A DNA stretch of 13,453 nt from Candidatus Colicola coprequi. GTDB lineage: Bacteria > Bacteroidota > Bacteroidia > Bacteroidales > Paludibacteraceae. The notes under the pieces are model-generated. The model ran no database searches. It was not told the DNA's origin and saw only the letters and a list, made by a program, of their open reading frames with translations. This document shows, in pieces, positions 7,434 through 13,453 of this stretch. Made by a program: the position numbers and the translations under genes. Each line of letters begins with the position of its first letter. Position 1 is the first letter of the stretch. Where the stretch lies: the NCBI GenBank assembly GCA_018065765.1, contig JAGHSR010000159.1:1-13453 (forward strand). Direction: 5' to 3'.

Positions 7434-7465
7434 AAACATGAGCACGGCTGAGCTACCGGATTAGT

Positions 7466-8401
7466 CTATAGCGACTTGAGATAGCGGTCTGCCTCAATAG
7501 CTGCCTTGCACCCCGAGGCTGCGGCTACGATAGCCTGGCGGTAGTGCGGGTCGGCACAGTCACCGGCAGCGAAGACGCCGGGGATATTCGTGCGTGGCGA
7601 ATCCGCTTCGGTGAGGATATATCCTTCCTCGTTCAGCGCCAGATAATCCTTGAATAAATCGGTGTTGGGTTTATGCCCGATAGCCAAGAAGAACCCATCA
7701 ATGGCAATATGGCGAATTTCTTCGTCGGCTTCGCCCTTGCGATAGATGAGGTCAGCACCTTGCACTTTCTGTTCGCCTGTTAGACGAAGGGTGTTATGCT
7801 CGAACAAAATCTCAATCTTGGGATTGTTTTTAACACGATCTTGCATGATTTGGGAAGCACGGAGATAAGGTTTACGAACAATGAGATACACTTTCTCACA
7901 CAGTCCTGCCAAATACTGTGCTTCCTCGCAAGCGGTATCGCCGCCTCCTACAACAGCTACGGTCTTTTTGCGGTAGAAGAACCCGTCGCATGTGGCACAT
8001 GCACTCACGCCACGTCCCCGATAGTCCTCTTCGCTCTGAATGCCGAGAAACTTGGCAGAAGCACCTGTGGCAATGATAAGGGAGTATGTCTCATACAGTT
8101 GTGTATCCTCGACCCATATCTGGTAAGTATGGGATGGAGTAGGATTGAGGTCCGCTTTGGTCACGATGCCCGATACGAAACGTGTTCCGAAACGTTCCGC
8201 TTGACGACGCATATCGTCCATCATTTGAAAGGGTTCGACACCGTCGGGATAACCGGGGAAGTTCTCCACTTCCGTAGTAATCATGAGTTGTCCCCCGAGT
8301 TGAGGACCTTCAATGAGTAATGGATTGAGATTGGCGCGAGCAGCATAAATAGCGGCTGTATAGCCCGCCGGACCGCTACCGATGATGATACATTGTTCCA
8401 T
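7466..8401 (-). CDS. trxB: Thioredoxin-disulfide reductase
   Basis: A cytoplasmic FAD flavoenzyme that passes electrons from NADPH to thioredoxin. The 311-residue product has the FAD-binding GSGPAGYTAAIYAARA near the N-terminus (residues 8-23), the redox-active disulfide CATC at 135-138 followed by DG, the NADPH-binding GGGDTA at 152-157, and the C-terminal FAD motif PGVFAAGDCAD near 280. Length and motif order are those of low-molecular-weight TrxB. The ATG at 8401 is 10 bases after the ompA-like gene's stop, behind an A-rich leader without a Shine-Dalgarno, so it is probably the last gene of the ftsK operon. It ends with TAG and converges on folC. Nothing in it is unusual. Confidence 0.96.
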   Translation of the reverse strand: MEQCIIIGSGPAGYTAAIYAARANLNPLLIEGPQLGGQLMITTEVENFPGYPDGVEPFQMMDDMRRQAERFGTRFVSGIVTKADLNPTPSHTYQIWVEDTQLYETYSLIIATGASAKFLGIQSEEDYRGRGVSACATCDGFFYRKKTVAVVGGGDTACEEAQYLAGLCEKVYLIVRKPYLRASQIMQDRVKNNPKIEILFEHNTLRLTGEQKVQGADLIYRKGEADEEIRHIAIDGFFLAIGHKPNTDLFKDYLALNEEGYILTEADSPRTNIPGVFAAGDCADPHYRQAIVAAASGCKAAIEADRYLKSL

Positions 8402-8411
8402 ATATTTTTGT

Positions 8412-10280
8412 TTATTTGATAAATCGAAGTTCTACACGTCGGTTGTGCTGACGTCCTTCTTCGGTTAGGTTGGTATCGCGTGGACGCGTCTCGCCATAGC
8501 CTATTGTGGATAAGCGTTCGGGTGCTATACCATGTTCGATGAAGTAGTTCCGAACTGCTTGGGCGCGGCTTTCGCTGAGTGTTTGGTTGCTCTCGTCGGT
8601 GCCTACAGCGTCCGTATGACCTTCGATACTAACACGGATGTGGTACTGTTGGAGGATAGCAATAGCACGGTCAAGTTCGGTGATGGAAGCAGGCAGAAGG
8701 ATGGCTTCGTTGGTATTGGAAAACAAGTTGTTTAGCGGCATAGAAATATCCTCGTCCACCATCTGCTGGATGGTCGCTACAACGATATCGTTGCCTATTT
8801 GTATCGGTTCGTTCACATGGGTCAAGTCGATGTTGTCAGCAACCGGAAAATATGCGGAGTCGTGCACAAAGTAGCCATAGTTTTTGCCCGTTGGCAAGGC
8901 TATGAAGAAATAGCCGTCATCGGGGCGACTTTGTGAGGTTCCCAATGACTGATGTGTGTCCAAATCTTCCCAACGAATAGTGCCGGAGATAGGAGTCCCG
9001 TGAGGTCCTATCAAATGACCGGAGATGGTCACTACGGGCTGCGGCTTCATATCTTGAGGCAGGTACATCCAATATAAGTTTTGGTCGCCATTGTCAGTAT
9101 GGGAGAAAAACGCCTTGGAACCATCTGTGGAAATGCGATACCAACATTCGGTTCCTGCGGAATTGATGACTGTCCCCAAATTGACAGGTTGAGACCACTC
9201 AGTCCAACTGTTGTCATCAAGTCGGGTAGATTTGAATACATCCAGTCCTCCCAACGTGCTATGTCCTGCGGAGCAGAAATAGAGCGTGCGCATATCCGGG
9301 TGCAAGAAAGGAGCACGGTCGGAAGCGGCGGTATTGATGGTTGGTCCTAAACTAATGGGATTAGACCAATGTCCCAATGAGTCTTTGGTGGCGACATAAA
9401 TATTGGTGGCATCGTATAGGTCATCGGCTTTGGTGAGTTCGTGTTCACCTTGTGTACTGGCAGCGAATAGTAGCGCTTTGCCATCGGCAGTAATCATGGC
9501 ATCGGACATCCAATCGCTCAGGTGAATAGAATCCATAAAGGGTTTAGGTTCGCTCCATCCTTTGGCGGTGAGGGTGGTTACTAATGTTTCACCGTCTTGA
9601 AAGACGATGAGTTGTGTTCCGTCGAGCGATAACCCCTCTGCGGACTCATTGCCGAAGATGGTGTTGATTTCATCCAAACGTTGAGCTTTACTCCAAACGG
9701 AATCTTTAAGATAGGACACAAAAATATCTTCGCCACCCAGATTATCACGTCGGTCACGGCCTGTAAAAAAGAGGGTCTTTTCATCGGCGGACATTACCAT
9801 GGCATACTCCATGCCCAACGATGAATTGATGCTGTCACCAAAACTATTTCGTGTCACATCGGTGCTGTCGGCTTGTGCGAGTACGCGCAGCAAATCGTGA
9901 AAACAGTGATCATTCCCGAAATAGGGGGCGAACGACTCAGCGTAAGCGAGTGCCTGTTTCCACTCCTGTCGCCGGATATGGTCCTTGAGATGGGTTATCA
10001 GTGTTTCGTATGCGATACGGTAGGGTGCGGCTATGCGAATAAACTCGTCATCGGAGATCTGCTGCTGCTCCAGGTTATGATACGCATCGATGATATCCAA
10101 ATCCTGCATCCGATATGCGCAAGTGTCCGGAACCGAATAACTGTTGTAGAACAACTCTATGTCGGCAATCCGCCCGGAAGCCACACACATGTCATGCGCC
10201 TCATCTGTGGACGGAGACGATTGTGCCAAAAGCCCCCAAGGGAATATGAGCAACAGAGCGGCTAACGTGTTTCGTGTCAT
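8412..10280 (-). CDS. OmpA-family peptidoglycan-binding protein with PD40 propeller repeats (PorE-like layout)
   Basis: A 622-residue exported protein. Residues 1-20 form a signal peptide (MTRNTLAALLLIFPWGLLAQ) with no lipobox Cys. Residues about 25-140 form a helical region. Residues about 155-405 hold five PD40/WD40-like repeats: MSADEKTLFFTG (163-174), LSLDGTQLIVF, MITADGKALLFAAS, FLHPDMRTLYFCSAGH and ISTDGSKAFFSH. Residues about 417-485 resemble a carboxypeptidase regulatory-like beta domain (ISGHLIGPHGTPISG). Residues 511-622 are an OmpA C-terminal domain with GHTD (554-557), LSESRA (569-574) and NRRVEL (613-618); Asp557 and Arg572 fit the diaminopimelate-contacting pair. This order resembles PorE of the type IX secretion system, but PorE is a lipoprotein and this is not, so a paralogue anchoring the envelope to peptidoglycan is as likely. 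It begins 5 bases after the lolA-like stop and ends 10 bases before trxB. Confidence 0.87.
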   Translation of the reverse strand: MTRNTLAALLLIFPWGLLAQSSPSTDEAHDMCVASGRIADIELFYNSYSVPDTCAYRMQDLDIIDAYHNLEQQQISDDEFIRIAAPYRIAYETLITHLKDHIRRQEWKQALAYAESFAPYFGNDHCFHDLLRVLAQADSTDVTRNSFGDSINSSLGMEYAMVMSADEKTLFFTGRDRRDNLGGEDIFVSYLKDSVWSKAQRLDEINTIFGNESAEGLSLDGTQLIVFQDGETLVTTLTAKGWSEPKPFMDSIHLSDWMSDAMITADGKALLFAASTQGEHELTKADDLYDATNIYVATKDSLGHWSNPISLGPTINTAASDRAPFLHPDMRTLYFCSAGHSTLGGLDVFKSTRLDDNSWTEWSQPVNLGTVINSAGTECWYRISTDGSKAFFSHTDNGDQNLYWMYLPQDMKPQPVVTISGHLIGPHGTPISGTIRWEDLDTHQSLGTSQSRPDDGYFFIALPTGKNYGYFVHDSAYFPVADNIDLTHVNEPIQIGNDIVVATIQQMVDEDISMPLNNLFSNTNEAILLPASITELDRAIAILQQYHIRVSIEGHTDAVGTDESNQTLSESRAQAVRNYFIEHGIAPERLSTIGYGETRPRDTNLTEEGRQHNRRVELRFIK

Positions 10281-10285
10281 GATGG

Positions 10286-10819
10286 CTATCGCATGTCGTT
10301 GATATAAGCCCCCTCCTTGTGCAGGATAAAGGAGGTACTGTCGGTCGTGTATTGCGGATTTTGCAGACGCAATGTGATGGTCTGATTATTCTGTTTCATC
10401 ACAATCTCCGTAGGCAATTGATCACGCTGACGGAGGGTCAGTTTTTGCAAATCCATGCCTGAATTGCGTGGTGTGAGCGTGGTTAGCATACTACCATCTT
10501 CGCAGGTGCGTTCTGTGATGTTGCAAGCATCCATGATGGCGCGAGCAGCCAGCAGCGGGTTGACTTCAGTCAGTTCTTCTTGCGTCGGTGTGGACAAAGT
10601 CAACTCATCGGCATCTTCATTGTAAAGATAAAAAGTCTGCCCATCATACGCTGCTTCGTACGACGAAAGACTCAAATTAAATTTCTCACCCTGCATAACA
10701 AACGAACCGCGGTAGGTGATAGGCTGTGTGGCACTGGCAGCAACAGTGAGAGAAATATCTGACTTAAGAGTGCTTGTAGCGAGTAATGTCAGCAACGTGG
10801 TGAGTGCAGAGAGTAACAT
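10286..10819 (-). CDS. LolA-like outer-membrane lipoprotein carrier family protein
   Basis: A 177-residue protein that resembles periplasmic LolA, which carries lipoproteins from inner to outer membrane. The recognisable core is ITYRGSFVMQGEKFNLSLSSYEAAYDGQTFYLYNEDADELTLSTPTQEEL-EVNP (about residues 34-88). It follows the family pattern of a hydrophobic half-barrel strand, then Y-DG-T--LYN, -E-TLS-PT and NP. The N-terminus is hydrophobic (MLLSALTTLLTLLATS) but lacks the basic residues usual in signal peptides, and the product is shorter than typical Bacteroidota LolA (about 200-220 residues). Extension is impossible: only four sense codons separate its ATG from the ftsK stop TAA, which lies in the same frame. 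It is 12 bases after ftsK and 5 bases before the ompA-like gene. It ends with TAG. Family membership is likely; whether it truly carries lipoproteins is inference. Confidence 0.75.
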   Translation of the reverse strand: MLLSALTTLLTLLATSTLKSDISLTVAASATQPITYRGSFVMQGEKFNLSLSSYEAAYDGQTFYLYNEDADELTLSTPTQEELTEVNPLLAARAIMDACNITERTCEDGSMLTTLTPRNSGMDLQKLTLRQRDQLPTEIVMKQNNQTITLRLQNPQYTTDSTSFILHKEGAYINDMR

Positions 10820-10831
10820 AGTGGCGAAGTA

Positions 10832-13408
10832 TTATAGTGTTTCCAAAAGGCGTTCCAATGCGTCGAGATCTTGAATGAGGACATCGCGTCCCTTAGGTCC
10901 TTTGTTAGGTCCTACTATACCTGCTGCCTCCAACTGGTCGGAGAGTTTACCGGCACGGTTGTAACCTATTTCGAAAGCACGTTGCAGGCGAGAGGTAGAA
11001 CCCTCCTGCTTGGAAACCACGTAGCGGGCAACATCAGCAAACATAGGATCTAAGCGTTTGAGATCCACACTACCCGGTGCTAAGGGTTCAGCATCACCGC
11101 CTTCACCAACGTATTCAGGCAATTGGTAGGGCTCAAAATAGTGCTGTTGTCCGGATATGTAATCCACCAGTGCATCCACCTCCGGTGTATCCACAAAGGC
11201 GCACTGGATACGGGTAATCTCACCACTACCGGAATAGAGCATATCACCCTTACCTATCAGTTGGTCTGCGCCCTTGGCGTCTAACACCGTGCGGGAATCA
11301 ACCACTGACTGAGTGCGCAGGGCAATGCGGGTAGGGATATTGGCTTTGATGACACCGGTGACAATATTGACAGACGGACGTTGGGTAGCCAGTATCATGT
11401 GCATACCCACCGCACGCGCTTTTTGCGTGATACGGGCTATAGGCGTTTCCACTTGCTTGCCGGCCTGCATGATGAAATCGCCGTACTCATCAAAGATGAT
11501 AACAATGTACGGCAGGAAACGGTGGTGGAACTGACCTGCCACCAGTTTTTCAGGATTGAGATGACGAGCGATGAACTTGTCGTTGTAGTCCTCTAAGTTT
11601 CTTACACCTGCATCTTCCAGCAGTTCGTAGCGGTTCTCCATCTCAATGACCAACGAGTTGAGAGTATTAATCACTTTCTCGCAATCGGTGATGATAACGT
11701 CTCGTTCGTCTGTTTCGGGCATAGCCGCCAGATAGTGCTTGAGCAAAGGACGGTAGGGCGCAAACTCAACTTTTTTGGGATCCACCATCACCAGTTTGAG
11801 TTCAGCCGGGTGTTTTTTATAAAGCAGCGAAGTGATGATAGCGTTGATGGCAACCGATTTACCTTGTCCTGTAGCACCTGCTACCAGCAAGTGTGGGGTC
11901 TTAGCCAAGTCAAACATAAAGACTTCGTTGGTAATGGTTCTGCCGATAGCGATAGGCAAACGCATCTTCTTATCTTCCTGAAAACGTTTGGACGCGATGA
12001 CAGAGTGCATGGAAACGACTTGAGGCTTTTCGTTAGGCACTTCTATACCCACTGTACCTTTGCCCGGGATAGGAGCTATGATACGAATACCCTTGGCGGA
12101 AAGCGAAAGCATGATGTCGTTTTCCAACGCTTGAATCTTGCTGATACGCACACCGGCTCTGGGAACGACCTCATACAATGTGACAGTAGGTCCAACGGTA
12201 GCCTTGATGGAATCGATCTCAATTCCGTAGTTGCGCAGGGTCGTGACAATGCGGTTGGCATTGGCTTGTTGTTCGTCCTGATTGACTACCAGCGATGTCT
12301 CGTTGTCATACACTTTCAGCAGGTCTAATGTGGGGAACTTATAAAACTCCAAGTCCATACGTGGGTCGTAGGGGGGCAACTGCTTTTCCACCACTTCCAC
12401 CTCTTTGGTTTCCGTTATATCCAACGGGAGACCATCTTTGCCTCTGTTTTCGTTGTCGTTATGGTTATGGTTATCGTTATCGTTTTCGTTTTGGTTTTGG
12501 TTATCGTTATCGTTTTGGTTTTCGTTATCGTTTTCGTTATCGTTTTCGTTATCGTTTTGGTTTTCGTTTTCGTTATCGTTATTGGTATCGTCATTCGTAA
12601 TTTCGATGGTGAAATCCGTCTTGGGTGCCTCGGTTGCCGGTTTGTCAGGCATGTTGTTATCGTTGTCGTTGTCGTTATCGTTGTCGTTATCGTTGTCGTT
12701 ATCGTTGTCGTTATCGTTGTCGTTATCGTTATCCTGCCTGCGGAATAGGGAAGCCACCCACTGGTAGAATTGTGTCGTGCGCGCAATAAACTGTTTGTCT
12801 GCCACAATCAAGAAAATGAAGAGTGTGAGCAGAATGATTATCATCACTCCGAGAGGGTGTACGTACGAATCAAGCCACAATGACAACGCTTCACCGTGTG
12901 AGCCTCCCCAGCGGAAGAATGTGTCAATGCCGGTGATGTGCTGAACAAAGCCCAAGGTAACGGAGCCCCATATCAGCCAAAATGTGCAGCAGAATAGCAG
13001 TCTGAAGCAACCGATATGGATGGCACGGAATAGTTGCAAACCATAGAGCGCAAGCATGACGATGAATAGAAAAGATACGATGCCGAAAGACTTATCTACC
13101 ATCAAGTCGCTTAACCATGCTCCCGGCAGTCCGAGTGTATTGTGAATGCCATCTCGTTGCAAATTATCTTCGCCATGAGGCAACTCCAATATAGAGGAGT
13201 CGCCGGCACCCGTAACGAAGTAACTGATATATGAAATAGTTAAAAACAGTGCCAAAGCCATCGTAACGAGTGCAACAATGTGGCGTGTGCGCTCGTCAGC
13301 AAGGAATGTGCGAATGGTGCTCATCAGGGAGCGCTGATCTATATGAAAGGAGGAACTACTCTCCCTGGAAGCAGGGGCTGAAATGTTTTTGTTTGTTTTA
13401 CGCGGCAT
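10832..13408 (-). CDS. ftsK: FtsK/SpoIIIE DNA translocase with an Asn-X low-complexity linker
   Basis: A septal motor that pumps the chromosome terminus across the closing division septum. The 858-residue product has about four membrane helices (near residues 43-65, 107-127, 136-156, 186-203), a disordered linker (226 to about 325), the alpha/beta motor and a C-terminal gamma winged helix (about 795-858). The gamma domain, which in this family reads KOPS-like orienting sequences, includes YVVSKQEGSTSRLQRAFEIG. The Walker A motif GATGQGKS is at 511-518, and Walker B ends at Asp640-Glu641 in VIIFDEYGDF. The linker is extraordinary: (Asp-Asn)13, a 23-residue spacer, then 23 Asn-X pairs with X = Asp, Glu, Gln, His or Asn, encoded by hexanucleotide arrays. 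The start ATG at 13408 gives a basic cytoplasmic tail before helix 1. A TAACTTTG -7 box lies 18 bases upstream. It is the first gene of a four-gene operon. Confidence 0.96.
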   Translation of the reverse strand: MPRKTNKNISAPASRESSSSFHIDQRSLMSTIRTFLADERTRHIVALVTMALALFLTISYISYFVTGAGDSSILELPHGEDNLQRDGIHNTLGLPGAWLSDLMVDKSFGIVSFLFIVMLALYGLQLFRAIHIGCFRLLFCCTFWLIWGSVTLGFVQHITGIDTFFRWGGSHGEALSLWLDSYVHPLGVMIIILLTLFIFLIVADKQFIARTTQFYQWVASLFRRQDNDNDNDNDNDNDNDNDNDNDNDNDNNMPDKPATEAPKTDFTIEITNDDTNNDNENENQNDNENDNENDNENQNDNDNQNQNENDNDNHNHNDNENRGKDGLPLDITETKEVEVVEKQLPPYDPRMDLEFYKFPTLDLLKVYDNETSLVVNQDEQQANANRIVTTLRNYGIEIDSIKATVGPTVTLYEVVPRAGVRISKIQALENDIMLSLSAKGIRIIAPIPGKGTVGIEVPNEKPQVVSMHSVIASKRFQEDKKMRLPIAIGRTITNEVFMFDLAKTPHLLVAGATGQGKSVAINAIITSLLYKKHPAELKLVMVDPKKVEFAPYRPLLKHYLAAMPETDERDVIITDCEKVINTLNSLVIEMENRYELLEDAGVRNLEDYNDKFIARHLNPEKLVAGQFHHRFLPYIVIIFDEYGDFIMQAGKQVETPIARITQKARAVGMHMILATQRPSVNIVTGVIKANIPTRIALRTQSVVDSRTVLDAKGADQLIGKGDMLYSGSGEITRIQCAFVDTPEVDALVDYISGQQHYFEPYQLPEYVGEGGDAEPLAPGSVDLKRLDPMFADVARYVVSKQEGSTSRLQRAFEIGYNRAGKLSDQLEAAGIVGPNKGPKGRDVLIQDLDALERLLETL
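12446..12583 (-). repeat. Diverged hexanucleotide array, 23 units, encoding Asn-X pairs in FtsK
   Basis: Twenty-three consecutive 6-base units. On the coding strand each has a variable codon followed by AAC. The variable codons give 9 Asp, 7 Glu, 4 Gln, 2 His and 1 Asn. All 23 Asn codons in the constant position are AAC; only the neighbouring codon varies. It encodes FtsK residues 276-321, in the cytoplasmic linker between membrane anchor and motor. Confidence 0.92.
12656..12733 (-). repeat. Near-perfect hexanucleotide array, 13 units, encoding (Asp-Asn)13 in FtsK
   Basis: Thirteen units of GAY-AAC on the coding strand, FtsK residues 226-251. The Asp codon alternates GAT and GAC through the middle of the array (12671-12730), making a higher-order 12-base repeat; the order breaks at both ends. 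Unit length is a multiple of three, so copy-number change would alter linker length without shifting the frame. Confidence 0.93.
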
Positions 13409-13426
13409 AATATATCAAATTTCGCG

Positions 13427-13434
13427 CAAAGTTA
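13427..13434 (-). promoter_or_regulatory. Probable -7 box of the ftsK operon promoter
   Basis: On the minus strand the bases read TAACTTTG, matching the Bacteroidota -7 consensus TAnnTTTG, 18 bases before the ftsK ATG. The matching -33 TTTG should fall 19-21 bases further upstream, just beyond the window edge, so only half the promoter can be seen. The implied leader is about 10-15 bases. Confidence 0.6.
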
Positions 13435-13453
13435 CTACAAATTTATCAAATGG

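Noticed and set aside
7440..7462. tRNA fragment: the minus strand reads GGTAGCTCAG, like a tRNA D-arm
   Set aside because: No matching D-stem, anticodon arm, T-arm or acceptor follows; the flanks are folC and trxB coding sequence. Chance match.
7434..7465. Bidirectional terminator between convergent folC and trxB
   Set aside because: Only short imperfect inverted repeats (for example CGG...CCG) are present and no U-tract follows a stable stem, so I could not support a terminator.
12446..12733. Possible CRISPR-like or other non-coding repeat array
   Set aside because: The unit is 6 bases, there are no unique spacers, and both arrays lie in frame within ftsK.
12405..12767. Long open frames across the FtsK arrays on both strands (Ser-Leu, Val-Ile and Thr-Ile repeats)
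   Set aside because: They are other-frame readings of the hexanucleotide arrays; the minus-strand FtsK frame is continuous with conserved domains on both sides.
13447..13450. -33 box for ftsK within the window (TTTG on the minus strand)
   Set aside because: It is only 12 bases from the -7 box, too close for the 19-21 base spacing of Bacteroidota promoters.

Overview
The window looks like a chromosomal housekeeping segment from a member of the Bacteroidota, most likely the order Bacteroidales. Three promoters have the TAnnTTTG -7 box typical of that phylum's primary sigma factor. Most genes lack a clear Shine-Dalgarno sequence. The gene content (an OmpA protein with PD40 repeats, a nucleoside:H+ symporter, a secreted bleomycin-hydrolase-like peptidase, and an FtsK with a four-helix anchor) also fits. 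The genus cannot be fixed from the sequence alone.

Layout. (1) Positions 1-5988, minus strand: a probable four-gene operon read right to left, pheT (Phe-tRNA synthetase beta) - prfC (release factor 3) - NupG-type nucleoside permease - C1-family aminopeptidase. The peptidase gene carries an in-frame TAG after 211 codons, and homologous coding sequence continues past it to the window edge. (2) Positions 5989-6119: a compact, almost perfectly two-fold symmetric divergent promoter region between pheT and folC. (3) Positions 6120-7433, plus strand: folC alone. (4) Positions 7466-13408, minus strand: a second probable operon, ftsK - lolA-like - ompA/PD40 - trxB, convergent with folC. Its gaps are only 5-12 bases, and a -7 box lies just upstream of ftsK at the right edge.

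How the genes relate. pheT and prfC both serve translation and overlap by 17 bases. The permease and peptidase behind them suggest nutrient salvage. The ftsK operon joins chromosome segregation and division to envelope functions (lipoprotein carrier-like protein, peptidoglycan-binding OmpA protein) and thiol redox balance. folC provides polyglutamylated folates. Coding density is very high: no gene-free stretch exceeds about 130 bases, and I see no RNA genes, insertion sequences, CRISPR arrays or phage genes.

I do not find a new defence or biosynthetic system here. The points most worth a second look are the interrupted peptidase gene, the mirror-symmetric divergent promoter with a nearly leaderless folC, a 15-base palindrome in the pheT leader, two hexanucleotide arrays that encode an Asn-X linker inside FtsK, and a heptanucleotide mini-repeat inside folC.
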